A stretch of DNA of 64,000 nucleotides, taken from the NCBI RefSeq assembly GCF_033100095.1, contig NZ_CP136921.1:4035616-4099615 (forward strand), given 5' to 3'. Shown here in pieces: positions 8,491 to 16,717 of this stretch. The stretch is from Diaphorobacter limosus. GTDB lineage: Bacteria; Pseudomonadota; Gammaproteobacteria; Burkholderiales; Burkholderiaceae_C. The translations under genes were made by a program, and so were the position numbers. Numbering within the stretch: position 1 is the stretch's first letter; each line of letters begins with the position of its first letter. The notes below the pieces were generated by a model. The model did no database searches, was not told the origin of the DNA, and worked only from the letters and a program-made list of their open reading frames with translations.

Positions 8491-8657
8491 CTAGTACCGC
8501 GACACGGAGGTATCGGAACAAGATGAAAGTGATGAATTCGCGCCCAGGGCAAGGCGCAAACCGCAGCGATAGCCGTGGCTATCGCGAGGATTTGCAACGC
8601 CGCCATGGGTGCCAGGGCGCGCTTTCATGTTTCGATATTTCCGGGTTGCTGTACTAG
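8491..8657. repeat. 167-bp near-palindromic element with terminal inverted repeats
   Basis: Begins CTAGTACCGCGACACGGAGG and ends with the imperfect reverse complement (reading inward, CTAGTACAGCAACCCGGAAA), about 25 bp per end. Internal sequences also pair (for example GCGCCCAGGGC with GCCAGGGCGCGC), and the centre GCGATAGCC/GGCTATCGC is a dyad. It has no coding capacity. It looks like a MITE-like or REP-type element sitting between the 2TM gene and the kinase gene, and it would fold into a long hairpin in the transcript. Confidence 0.7.
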
Positions 8658-8660
8658 TGC

Positions 8661-8951
8661 TCAGCGGCGTTGCAGCGCCGCGCGTTCGCGCTCCAGCAGC
8701 CGCTGCCACAGGCTGCCGCCGGGCGGCACCAGCCAGACTGCCAGGCCGTGGATCAGCAGGCCCGCACCCCAGCCGGCGGCCGGAAAGATGGCCCAGCCGC
8801 GCCCCTGGTGGAGCGACAGCAGGGTCAGGCCGGTGATGACGGCGGCATACACCAAAGCATGCAGGAACCAGCCGAGCTTGGCGCCGGCACGCTTGCGCGC
8901 CAGGGCTTCCAGTGCGTCGCCGGGTGGGAGTGGGTGGGGGGTGTTGTACAT
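8661..8951 (-). CDS. 2TM-domain small membrane protein
   Basis: 96 aa. Two hydrophobic helices (FLHALVYAAVITGLTLLSL and AAGWGAGLLIHGLAVWLV) preceded by a short amphipathic N-terminus (DALEALARKRAGAKLGWF) and followed by a charged C-terminus (LLERERAALQRR). This is the 2TM domain layout often found fused to or beside LytTR regulators. Function unknown. It precedes the LytS/LytTR pair on the same strand, separated by the 167-bp palindromic element. A GGAG ribosome-binding site precedes ATG 8951. Confidence 0.75.
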   Translation of the reverse strand: MYNTPHPLPPGDALEALARKRAGAKLGWFLHALVYAAVITGLTLLSLHQGRGWAIFPAAGWGAGLLIHGLAVWLVPPGGSLWQRLLERERAALQRR

Positions 8952-8985
8952 GAAAGCTCCTTGCGAAAATCGGATGCGGGGTGAT

Positions 8986-9396
8986 TCACAGGCCCAGCAG
9001 GCCATGCCACAGCAGGCCGCCCAGATAACGGTTGGGCAGCAGCGTGAAGGCGCCGGCGACCAGGCAGGCGCCCATGTAGGTGATGCGCATGGCGCGGCGG
9101 TGGCCGGCAATGTCGCGCCGGGCCAGGCGCCCGAACGCCACCAGCAGCCCGGCAAACAGCAGCGGCACCAGCAGGTGTATGGGCGTGTAGCCGGCCAGGT
9201 TGGGCAGCTGGTAGTCACGTATGCAGAGCGCGCTGATGGCGGTGACCAGCATCAGCAGCACCCAGGCATGGCCGGCCATGCGGTGCAGCCGCGGGCGGGC
9301 GCCGCCGCTGCGGCGCGCCCACAGGGCTACGGCGCCGACGACCGTGCCGGCCAGGGCGGCAAACATGTGGACGGTGATAAGGGGGGTGGGCTGCAT
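8986..9396 (-). CDS. DUF2306-type four-helix membrane protein
   Basis: 136 aa with four hydrophobic segments. Conserved-looking histidines in TVHMFAALAG, HRMAGHAWVLLM, PIHLLVPLLFAG and HRRAMRITYMG match the pattern of the DUF2306 family, which resembles small heme-binding-like membrane proteins. Function unknown. GGAGG lies just before the ATG at 9396. The gene precedes the 2TM gene by 34 nt on the same strand and probably shares its transcript. Confidence 0.7.
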   Translation of the reverse strand: MQPTPLITVHMFAALAGTVVGAVALWARRSGGARPRLHRMAGHAWVLLMLVTAISALCIRDYQLPNLAGYTPIHLLVPLLFAGLLVAFGRLARRDIAGHRRAMRITYMGACLVAGAFTLLPNRYLGGLLWHGLLGL

Positions 9397-9568
9397 GGCG
9401 ACCTCCGGGGCTGTTGGATCGCACTGTGGCCCTGCCTGGCGCGCCGGGCCAGCGCGTTGCGACGAAGGCCGCGTGCGCCGGCGCCAGTGGCCGCCGCCGC
9501 GGCGTGAAATGCGCGCCGCCCGGCGGCGTTGATAATCCGCGCTTTGTTTTTTTGTTCAGGACGCTTGC

Positions 9569-10393
9569 GTGGACTCTCTCTTGCTGCTCAAGGCCGCCAT
9601 CATGGGCGTGGTCGAGGGCCTGACCGAATTTCTTCCGATCTCCTCCACCGGCCACCTGATCCTGGCGGGCTCGCTGCTGGGCTTTGACGACGCCAAGGCC
9701 AAGGTCTTCGACATTGCCATCCAGACCGGCGCCATCTTTGCCGTCATCCTGGTGTACTGGCAGCGCATCCGCGACACGGTCGTGGCGCTGCCCACCAGCG
9801 CGCAGGCACGGCGCTTCGCTCTGAATGTGCTGATCGGCTTCTTCCCGGCCGTGCTGCTGGGGCTGCTGTTGGGCAAGGCCATCAAGGCGCATCTGTTCAC
9901 GCCCACCATCGTGGCCAGTACCTTCATCATCGGCGGCTTCATCATCCTGTGGGCCGAGCGGCGCCAGCAGCAGGCGGTGCGCATCCAGTCGGTGGACGAC
10001 ATGGGGCCCTGGGACGCGCTCAAGGTGGGCCTGGTGCAATGCCTGGCCATGGTGCCGGGCACCAGCCGCAGCGGCGCCACCATCATCGGCGGCATGCTGC
10101 TGGGCCTGTCGCGCAAGGCGGCGACCGACTTCTCGTTCTTCCTGGCCATCCCCACGCTGATTGGCGCGGGCGTGTACAGCCTGTACAAGGAACGCGCGCT
10201 GCTGTCCGCCGCCGATACGCCGGTGTTCGCCGTGGGCCTGGTGTTCTCGTTCATCAGCGCCTGGCTGTGCGTGCGCTGGCTGCTGCGCTACATCAGCAGC
10301 CACAGCTTTGTGCCCTTTGCCTACTACCGCATCGTGTTTGGCGTGGTGGTGCTGGCAACGGCCTGGACGGGGGTGGTGCGCTGGGCGGAATGA
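9569..10393 (+). CDS. uppP: undecaprenyl-diphosphatase
   Basis: 274 aa integral membrane enzyme that dephosphorylates undecaprenyl pyrophosphate to recycle the lipid carrier for peptidoglycan and other envelope polymers. Motif 1 [18 protein letters not shown] holds catalytic E16, E20, S26 and H29, and motif 2 [17 protein letters not shown] holds the Arg/Ser of the active site. Length is the family norm. The start is a GTG (9569) because it places motif 1 at the expected distance from the N-terminus. It is a single gene, converging with the alpha/beta hydrolase gene. Confidence 0.96.
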   Translation: MDSLLLLKAAIMGVVEGLTEFLPISSTGHLILAGSLLGFDDAKAKVFDIAIQTGAIFAVILVYWQRIRDTVVALPTSAQARRFALNVLIGFFPAVLLGLLLGKAIKAHLFTPTIVASTFIIGGFIILWAERRQQQAVRIQSVDDMGPWDALKVGLVQCLAMVPGTSRSGATIIGGMLLGLSRKAATDFSFFLAIPTLIGAGVYSLYKERALLSAADTPVFAVGLVFSFISAWLCVRWLLRYISSHSFVPFAYYRIVFGVVVLATAWTGVVRWAE

Positions 10394-10394
10394 G

Positions 10395-10450
10395 CTATTG
10401 AAAATATAGCTATTGGCGCAATATGGATAAGCGCTAGCGGCAAATTTTGC
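10395..10450. repeat. short interspersed repeat, copy c
   Basis: ATAGCTATTGGCGCAATATGGATAAGCGCTAGCGG in the convergent gap between uppP and the hydrolase. It is the longest intergenic copy of the family and could serve as a bidirectional hairpin terminator (GCGC...GCGC dyad, AT-rich flanks). Confidence 0.6.
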
Positions 10451-11257
10451 TTAGATATTTTGTAGGTTCAGCAGCGCCGCCTCGATGGCCGCCGCCGTGG
10501 CCTGGGGCTGCTCCATGGGAAAGAGGTGGCTGCCGTCGAGCATCATCACGCGGCCCTGGGTGATGCGCTGCGTCATGGCCATGCCCACCTGGCGCATCTC
10601 TGCCGAGTCGCGCCCGCCTATGAAGGCGGCCGGGCATTGCAGCGGGTGGGCCTGCAAGATGCGCCCCAGGTTGTGCGGCAGGGTGTTGTAGATCCGGGTT
10701 TCCACCTCGCGGTCAAAGACCAGCACGCGCTGGCCGTCGCGCTCCTGCAGGCCATGGGTCACGTAGTCCTGCAGCACCTGCGGGTCCCATTGGGCAAAGA
10801 CCCGCTTGCGCCGGAAATGCTCCAGCGCCTCCTCGGTGCTGGCCCAGCTGTTGCGCCGCGCGCGGCTGATGCGCCCGGGCGTGACGGCGCCCACCACCTG
10901 GGCCTGCTTGGCCACGCCCAGGGCGCTGGCGCGCCAGCCGCCGATGAGTGGCGAGTCGATGAGCAGCACGCCGCGCGCCAGTTGCGGGTAGCGCGCGGCG
11001 GCCATCACGCTCAGGAACCCGCCCAGTGAGTGCCCCACCAGGAAGGCGGGCTCGCCCGTGCGCCGCTGCTGCTGCTCGGCAAAATCGGCCAGCTGCTGCA
11101 CCAGGTGCGGCCAGTTGTTGCTGACGGGATAGCGCGCGTCGTGGCCAAAGCGCTCCACGGCGCTGACCGAGAAGCCGCGCTGGCGCAGCAGATCGAACAG
11201 CACCCGGTAGGTGCCGGCCGGAAAGCTGTTGGCATGGGAGAAGACGATGCTGGCCAT
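10451..11257 (-). CDS. alpha/beta-fold hydrolase
   Basis: 268 aa from ATG 11257. Starts with the strand MASIVFSHANSFPAGTYR typical of alpha/beta hydrolases (oxyanion region SHAN), nucleophile elbow GHSLGG (residues near 95-100) and late acid/His segments (FIGGRDSAEMR and MLDGSHLFPMEQP). A longer in-frame extension upstream lacks family similarity and was not used. Probably an esterase/lipase-type enzyme of unknown substrate. It is divergent from the RND operon across about 115 bp. Confidence 0.85.
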   Translation of the reverse strand: MASIVFSHANSFPAGTYRVLFDLLRQRGFSVSAVERFGHDARYPVSNNWPHLVQQLADFAEQQQRRTGEPAFLVGHSLGGFLSVMAAARYPQLARGVLLIDSPLIGGWRASALGVAKQAQVVGAVTPGRISRARRNSWASTEEALEHFRRKRVFAQWDPQVLQDYVTHGLQERDGQRVLVFDREVETRIYNTLPHNLGRILQAHPLQCPAAFIGGRDSAEMRQVGMAMTQRITQGRVMMLDGSHLFPMEQPQATAAAIEAALLNLQNI

Positions 11258-11371
11258 GGTGCAGGTTGGTTGCCCCAAGTGTAGTGGTGTCGTTGCCGTG
11301 TTTTCGCCCGCTGCATGCGCCACCACGGCGCGGCCCGCTATGATCTTTTGCTCTTTGCAGGAGAAACCCCC

Positions 11372-12616
11372 TTGCCCGCCCCCCAGTGTCGCCACAGGTA
11401 TCGCCGCCCTCATGAACACCGATGCGCTGGGCGTATCCGGCCGGTGCTGCTGACCATCTTGCTGCTGGCCTTGCTGGCGGCGGCCGGCGGCTGGTGGTAT
11501 GTGAAGAGCCAGGGCGGGCAGGGCGACGGCCGGGGCGCGTCGGGCCGCCCTGGCGGGCCGTCAGCGCAGCCGGTGTCGGTGGGCCTGGTGGACAGGCGCG
11601 ACATGCGCGTGCTGGTCAGCAGCATTGGCACCATGAACGCCCGCGCCACCACCGTGGTGCGCACGCGCGTGTCGGGCGAGCTGGAGAAGATTTTTTTCAA
11701 GGAGGGCGACGAGGTGCGCGCCGGCCAGCTGCTGGCGCAGATCGACGCGCGCAGCTACCGCGCCGCCCTGCAGCAGGCCCAGGGGACGCTGCAGCGCGAC
11801 CAGGCGCTGCTGAAGAACGCCCAGCTGGATCTGCGGCGCTACCAGGAGCTGCAGGCGCAAAACTCCATCGCCGGCCAGCAGGTGGACACCCAGGCGGCCC
11901 TGGTGCGCCAGTACCAGGGCACGGTGGCGGCCGACCAGGCGCAGGTGGATGCGGCGCGGCTGCAGCTTGATTACACGCGCATCACCGCGCCGATTGCCGG
12001 GCGCCTGGGCCTGCGCCAGGCGGATCTGGGCAATGTGCTGAACCCCTCGGACGCCAGTGGCATCGTCACCATCACCCAGGTGCGGCCGATAGACGCGCTG
12101 TTCTCCGTGCCCGAATCGCATGTCGGCGCCATCGCCCGCGCCCTGGCCGAGAAGCGCGCGCTGCCCGTGGAGCTGTGGGACCGCGAGCAAAAGAGCCTGC
12201 TGGCCACCGGGCGCCTGAATGCGCTGGACAACGCCATCGACGCCAGCACCGGCACCGTCAGGGCCAAGGCGGCGTTCGACAACGCCGATGGCCGGCTGTT
12301 TGCCAACCAGTTCGTCAACGTGCGGCTGCAGATCCGGCTCATCGAGCAGGCGCTTACCGTGCCGGCCACGGCCGTGCAGAACAACCATGTCTACCTGTTG
12401 CAGGCCGACGGCCAGGTGACGCAGCGCCGCCTGGAGCTGGGCGTGACCGACGGCGATCGCGTCAGCGTCACCGGCGATCTGCAGCCCGGCGACCGGGTGG
12501 TCACCGACGGCCTGGACCGCCTGCGCGAGGGCAGCAAGGTAACGGTGATAGACCCCGGCCAGGCGCAGGCGCCGGCCGCCGATAGGCCGCGGGCGGACAA
12601 GGGCCGCGCGCGCTGA
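11372..12616 (+). CDS. mdtA: RND efflux periplasmic adaptor (MdtA-like)
   Basis: About 414 aa. Membrane anchor TILLLALLAAAGGWWYV followed by a lipoyl/barrel-sandwich half (VSSIGTMNARATTVV...), an alpha-hairpin of Gln/Ala-rich heptads (residues about 115-190), second lipoyl half (IAGRLGLRQADLGNVLN), beta-barrel (LFSVPESHVGAIA) and membrane-proximal domain. The start is uncertain: ATG 11412 is out of frame, ATG 11315 has no ribosome-binding site, and TTG 11372 is preceded by AGGAG at 8 nt spacing, which I prefer. Bridges the inner-membrane permeases to the outer-membrane channel. 18 bp separate it from the first permease gene. Confidence 0.85.
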   Translation: MPAPQCRHRYRRPHEHRCAGRIRPVLLTILLLALLAAAGGWWYVKSQGGQGDGRGASGRPGGPSAQPVSVGLVDRRDMRVLVSSIGTMNARATTVVRTRVSGELEKIFFKEGDEVRAGQLLAQIDARSYRAALQQAQGTLQRDQALLKNAQLDLRRYQELQAQNSIAGQQVDTQAALVRQYQGTVAADQAQVDAARLQLDYTRITAPIAGRLGLRQADLGNVLNPSDASGIVTITQVRPIDALFSVPESHVGAIARALAEKRALPVELWDREQKSLLATGRLNALDNAIDASTGTVRAKAAFDNADGRLFANQFVNVRLQIRLIEQALTVPATAVQNNHVYLLQADGQVTQRRLELGVTDGDRVSVTGDLQPGDRVVTDGLDRLREGSKVTVIDPGQAQAPAADRPRADKGRAR

Positions 12617-12634
12617 AACCCGCAGCGCCCTGCC

Positions 12635-15600
12635 ATGAACCTGTCGCGCCTGTTCATCCTGCGGCCGATCGCCACCTCGCTGCTGATGGTGGCCATCCTG
12701 ATCGCCGGCCTGCTGGCCTGGCGCCAGCTGCCGATATCGGCCCTGCCCGAGGTGGACTACCCCAGCATCCAGGTGACCACGCTCTACCCCGGGGCCAGCC
12801 CGGATGTGATGACCTCCAACGTCACCGCGCCGCTGGAGCGCCAGCTCGGCCAGATGCCGGGCCTGGCGCAGATGTCGTCCACCAGCTCGGGCGGCGCTTC
12901 GGTGATCACGCTGCGCTTTGCGCTCGATATGTCGATGGACGTGGCCGAGCAGCAGGTGCAGGCCGCCATCAACGCCGCCACGTCGCTGCTGCCCAATGAC
13001 CTGCCGATGCCGCCCTTGTATAGCAAGGTGAACCCGGCCGACGCGCCCATCCTGACGCTGGCCATCACCTCGCCCACGCTGCCGGTGATACGCGTGAACG
13101 ACCTGGTGGAAAACCGCCTGGCGCCCAGGCTGTCGCAGGTCCAGGGCGTGGGCCTGGTGGCCATAGGTGGCGGGCGCCGCCCGGCCGTGCGCATACAGGC
13201 CAACCCCACGGCGCTGGCCGGCCTGGGGCTGACGCTGGAGGACCTGCGCAGTTCAATCGCCGCGGCCAACGTGAAGGCCGCCAAGGGCGGCTTTGACGGG
13301 CCCGAGCGCGCCTCCACCATAGATGCCAACGACCAGCTGCAGTCCGCCGCCGAGTACCGCCAGCTGATCATCGCCTTCAAGAACGGCAACCCGGTGCGCC
13401 TGGCCGACGTGGCCGCCACCGTGGACGATGCCGAGAACACCCGCCTGGCCGCCTGGGCCGCCACGCCGGACACTGGCGCGCGCGCCGGCGTCATCCTGAA
13501 CATCAAGCGCCAGCCCGGCGCCAACGTCATCGCCACGGTGGACCGCATCCAGGCGCTGCTGCCGCAGCTGAAAGAATCGCTGCCGGCGTCGCTGGACGTG
13601 CAGGTGCTGACCGACCGCACCGTGACCATACGCGCCTCGGTGCGCGACATGCAGACCGAGCTGATGCTGGCCATCGCCCTGGTGGTGGCGGTGATCTTCG
13701 TCTTTCTGCGCTCGGCATCGGCCACGCTGATCCCCAGCTTTGCCGTGCCGCTGTCGCTGGTGGGCACCTTTGGCGTGATGCATCTGGCGGGGTTCTCGAT
13801 CAACAACCTGACGCTGATGGCGCTGACCATCTCCACCGGCTTTGTGGTCGATGACGCGATTGTCATGATCGAAAACATTGCCCGGCATCTGGAGATGCCG
13901 GGCAATGTTTCGGTGCAGGCTCATGGGGCCGAAGGCCCCGTGAAGGACGCGCAAGCGTCCGGCCATAGCCAGAACACGCCAGCACCCCACATCACCCCCT
14001 TGGAGGCTGCACTCCAGGGCGCCAAACAGATAGGCTTCACCATCATCTCGCTGACCATCTCGCTGGTGGCGGTGCTGATTCCGCTGCTCTTCATGGGCGA
14101 CGTGGTGGGGCGGCTGTTCCGGGAGTTCGCCATCACCATGGCCGTGGCCATACTGATATCGGCCGTGGTCTCGTTGACGCTCACGCCCATGCTGTGCGCG
14201 CGCCTGCTCAGGCATGACCCGGAGCAGGCCCGTGGCCGCCTGTACCACGCCACCGGGCGTTTTCTGGACGGCATGATCGCCGGGTACGGCCGGCTGCTGG
14301 CTTGGGTGCTGGACCGTCGCGGCCTGACCTGGGGCGTGTTTCTGGCCACGCTGGCCATCACCGCGCTGCTGTACCTGGCGGTGCCCAAGGGCTTCTTCCC
14401 GACGCAGGACACGGGCACGCTGCAGGCCACCACCGAGGCCGACCAGTCGATCTCGTTCGCCGCCATGGCCGAACGCCAGCAGGCACTGGTCGAGCGCCTG
14501 CTGCGCGACCCGGCGGTGCAGAGCATTTCCTCCTTCATCGGCGTGGATGGCAGCAACACCACGCTGAACACCGGCCGCCTGCTCATCGACCTGAAGCCCC
14601 ACGGCGAGCGCGACGACGCCGCCACCGTGCTGCGCCGCCTGTCGGACGACAGCCGCGGCCTGCCCGGCATACGGCTGTTTGCCCAGCCGGTGCAGGATCT
14701 GACGATAGAGGAGCGCGCGGCGCGCACCCAGTACCAGCTGCTGCTGTCATCGCCCGACATGGCGCAGCTGGCGCGCAGCAGCGCGGCCCTGGTCGAGCGC
14801 ATGCGCGCCCTGCCCGAGCTGACCGACGTGGGCAGCGACCAGCAGAACCTGGGCCGCCAGGCCTATGTGGAGATAGACCGCGCCCAGGCCAGCCGCCTGG
14901 GCGTGACGGTGGCGGCGGTGGACCAGGCGCTGTACAACGCCTTCGGCCAGCGGCTGATCTCGACCATCTTCACGCAGTCGAACCAATACCGCGTGGTGCT
15001 GGAGGTGGCGCCGCAGTTCAAGCTGGGGCCCGAGGCGCTGCAGGCCATCCATGTGGCCTCGACCAGTGGCGCGCCGGTGCCGCTGTCCTCCATCGCCCAG
15101 GTCAGCGAGCGCAGCATGGCCCTGGCCGTCAGCCATGTGGGGCAACTGCCCGCGGCCACCATCTCCTTCAACACCGCGCCCGGCGTGGCCCTGGGCCACG
15201 CCGTCAAGGCGGTGCAGGGCCAACTGCAGGCCGCGCGGGACGCCGGCGAGCTGCCGCTGGCGGTGGAGGCGCAGTTCCAGGGCGCGGCGCTGGCGTTCCA
15301 GGCGTCCTTGTCCAACACGCTGCTGCTGATTCTGGCGGCGGTGATCACCATGTACATCGTGCTCGGCGTGCTGTATGAGAGCACCATCCACCCGGTGACC
15401 ATTTTGTCCACGCTGCCCTCGGCGGCAGTGGGGGCGCTGCTGGCGCTGATGGTGGCGGGGCTGGAGCTGGACATCATCGCCATCATCGGCATCGTGCTGC
15501 TGATCGGCATCGTGAAGAAGAACGCCATCATGATGATCGACTTCGCCCTGGAGGCGCAGCGCGAGCAGGGCCTGAGCGCGCGCGAGGCCATCTTCCAGGC

Positions 15601-15835
15601 CTGCCTGCTGCGCTTTCGGCCCATTTTGATGACGACTCTGGCGGCCCTGCTCGGCGCCTTGCCGCTGATGCTGGGCCAGGGCGTGGGCAGCGAACTGCGC
15701 CACCCGCTGGGTGTGACCATGGTGGGGGGGCTGCTGCTGAGCCAGTTGCTGACGCTGTTCACCACGCCGGTGATTTACCTGACCTTTGAAGGCTGGGCGC
15801 AGAGGTGGCGGGGTTTTGGGGTAAAAAATGCATGA
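12635..15835 (+). CDS. mdtB: RND efflux permease, MdtB-like, with in-frame insertion
   Basis: 1066 aa HAE1-type RND permease: N-terminal TM1, porter subdomains, six-helix bundle, then the second half with the same layout. The proton-relay acids are in [11 protein letters not shown] (TM4), and a [21 protein letters not shown] segment marks TM10. Longer than the family norm of about 1040: between E420 and P455 there are about 34 residues where the paralogue encoded at 16.7 kb has 4. The extra stretch is hydrophilic ([20 protein letters not shown]) and its DNA is a string of hairpins. It lies in the cytoplasmic loop after TM4, which may tolerate it. Works as a heterotrimer with the MdtC-like subunit. 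Confidence 0.92.
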   Translation: MNLSRLFILRPIATSLLMVAILIAGLLAWRQLPISALPEVDYPSIQVTTLYPGASPDVMTSNVTAPLERQLGQMPGLAQMSSTSSGGASVITLRFALDMSMDVAEQQVQAAINAATSLLPNDLPMPPLYSKVNPADAPILTLAITSPTLPVIRVNDLVENRLAPRLSQVQGVGLVAIGGGRRPAVRIQANPTALAGLGLTLEDLRSSIAAANVKAAKGGFDGPERASTIDANDQLQSAAEYRQLIIAFKNGNPVRLADVAATVDDAENTRLAAWAATPDTGARAGVILNIKRQPGANVIATVDRIQALLPQLKESLPASLDVQVLTDRTVTIRASVRDMQTELMLAIALVVAVIFVFLRSASATLIPSFAVPLSLVGTFGVMHLAGFSINNLTLMALTISTGFVVDDAIVMIENIARHLEMPGNVSVQAHGAEGPVKDAQASGHSQNTPAPHITPLEAALQGAKQIGFTIISLTISLVAVLIPLLFMGDVVGRLFREFAITMAVAILISAVVSLTLTPMLCARLLRHDPEQARGRLYHATGRFLDGMIAGYGRLLAWVLDRRGLTWGVFLATLAITALLYLAVPKGFFPTQDTGTLQATTEADQSISFAAMAERQQALVERLLRDPAVQSISSFIGVDGSNTTLNTGRLLIDLKPHGERDDAATVLRRLSDDSRGLPGIRLFAQPVQDLTIEERAARTQYQLLLSSPDMAQLARSSAALVERMRALPELTDVGSDQQNLGRQAYVEIDRAQASRLGVTVAAVDQALYNAFGQRLISTIFTQSNQYRVVLEVAPQFKLGPEALQAIHVASTSGAPVPLSSIAQVSERSMALAVSHVGQLPAATISFNTAPGVALGHAVKAVQGQLQAARDAGELPLAVEAQFQGAALAFQASLSNTLLLILAAVITMYIVLGVLYESTIHPVTILSTLPSAAVGALLALMVAGLELDIIAIIGIVLLIGIVKKNAIMMIDFALEAQREQGLSAREAIFQACLLRFRPILMTTLAALLGALPLMLGQGVGSELRHPLGVTMVGGLLLSQLLTLFTTPVIYLTFEGWAQRWRGFGVKNA
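13873..13960. repeat. three consecutive hairpins inside the mdtB-like gene
   Basis: Hairpin 1: perfect 18-bp arms at 13873-13890 and 13893-13910 with a 2-nt spacer. Hairpin 2: GGGGCC-GAA-GGCCCC at 13925-13939. Hairpin 3: GGACGC-GCAA-GCGTCC at 13945-13960, a GNRA-type tetraloop. They span the region encoding the extra residues of the permease, and the arm of hairpin 1 duplicates (inverted) the codons for the ENIARHL segment. Confidence 0.8.
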
Positions 15836-15870
15836 AGCGCTTGTGTATCAAGCGTCAGGCGCTATCTTTA
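15836..15870. repeat. short interspersed repeat, copy d
   Basis: GCGCTTGTGTATCAAGCG followed by TCAGGCGCTATC at the very end of the mdtB-like gene and just after it, matching the family core. It is adjacent to the left end of the 824-bp palindromic element. Confidence 0.45.
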
Positions 15871-15874
15871 TTTC

Positions 15875-16698
15875 TAATTGGGGTCAGATTCCAATTAAAT
15901 CCTGGCTGGTTGCTTGCTTGTTGCTGGCCGGGTCTCGCCCCGGCAGGCGAGGTACTTTTCTTTGCTTCGCCAAAGAAAAGTACCCAAAAGAAAGGCGACC
16001 CTGCTGTCCGTGTCCTTGCGCTTCGCTCCGGGCAACCTGCGGTGCTCGGTCACGGGGCGTGCCGCAGAACTCACTGCGCGCTGCGCGCTTCGTTCAAACA
16101 ACTGCGGCAAGTCAGTCCACAAAGCATGCGCGCTGCGACGCGCATGCCCGCCCCGCGCCCTGCGCTCCTCGGCACGGCCAGAAGGGAGTGGGGACGACAC
16201 GGGCCATCGCTGCGCTCGGCCCGGCAAAAGGCGCGCCCCGCGCGGGGCCGAGCGCAGCGATGGCCCGTCTCGGGCTGTTCAACCCCCTGGGGCTGCGCCT
16301 GGGGCGGGGCGCTTGCGGGGTGGGCATGCGCGTCGAAGCGCGCATGCATCGTCCTCTAGCTTGCCGCGGTTGTATGAACGGAGCGCCGCAGGCGCGCAGT
16401 GAGTTCTGCGGCACACCCCGCAAGCGCCCCGACCCAGGTTTGCCCCGTAGCGCAGCGAAGGGGTCGCAGACTTGGGGTCGCCTTTTCTTTGCTTACTTTC
16501 TTTTGGCGAAGCAAAAGAAAGTGAGTGCGCCGCCGGGCGCATATCCCGGCCAGCAACATCAAAAAGAAGAGCTACCAGCGACCTACCAGCAAGCGCTGGA
16601 TGCCAAAATTAATTGGAGTCTGACCCCAATTAGGTTGACCCCAATTAGGTTTCCAAACAGGTGTAAGCGGGTAGTTAATTGGAATCTGACCCCAATTA
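15875..16698. repeat. 824-bp giant imperfect palindrome with 23-bp terminal inverted repeats
   Basis: Bounded by TAATTGGGGTCAGATTCC (extending to 15897) and its exact 23-bp reverse complement at 16676-16698; a further copy with one mismatch is at 16610-16632. Inside, about 50 bp around 15951-16001 pairs with 16474-16524 (CTTTGGCGAAGCAAAG-type sequence), GCCGCAGAACTCACTGCGCG pairs with its complement near 16400, and the centre has perfect 24-bp arms at 16199-16222 and 16245-16268. Open frames here exist on both strands in GC-rich palindromic DNA and are not convincing genes. It separates the two permease genes by 882 bp. The TIR type resembles ends I associate with REP-type elements; that link is inferred. 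Confidence 0.8.
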
Positions 16699-16717
16699 AG
16701 GGCGCGGGAGGTGTGGC

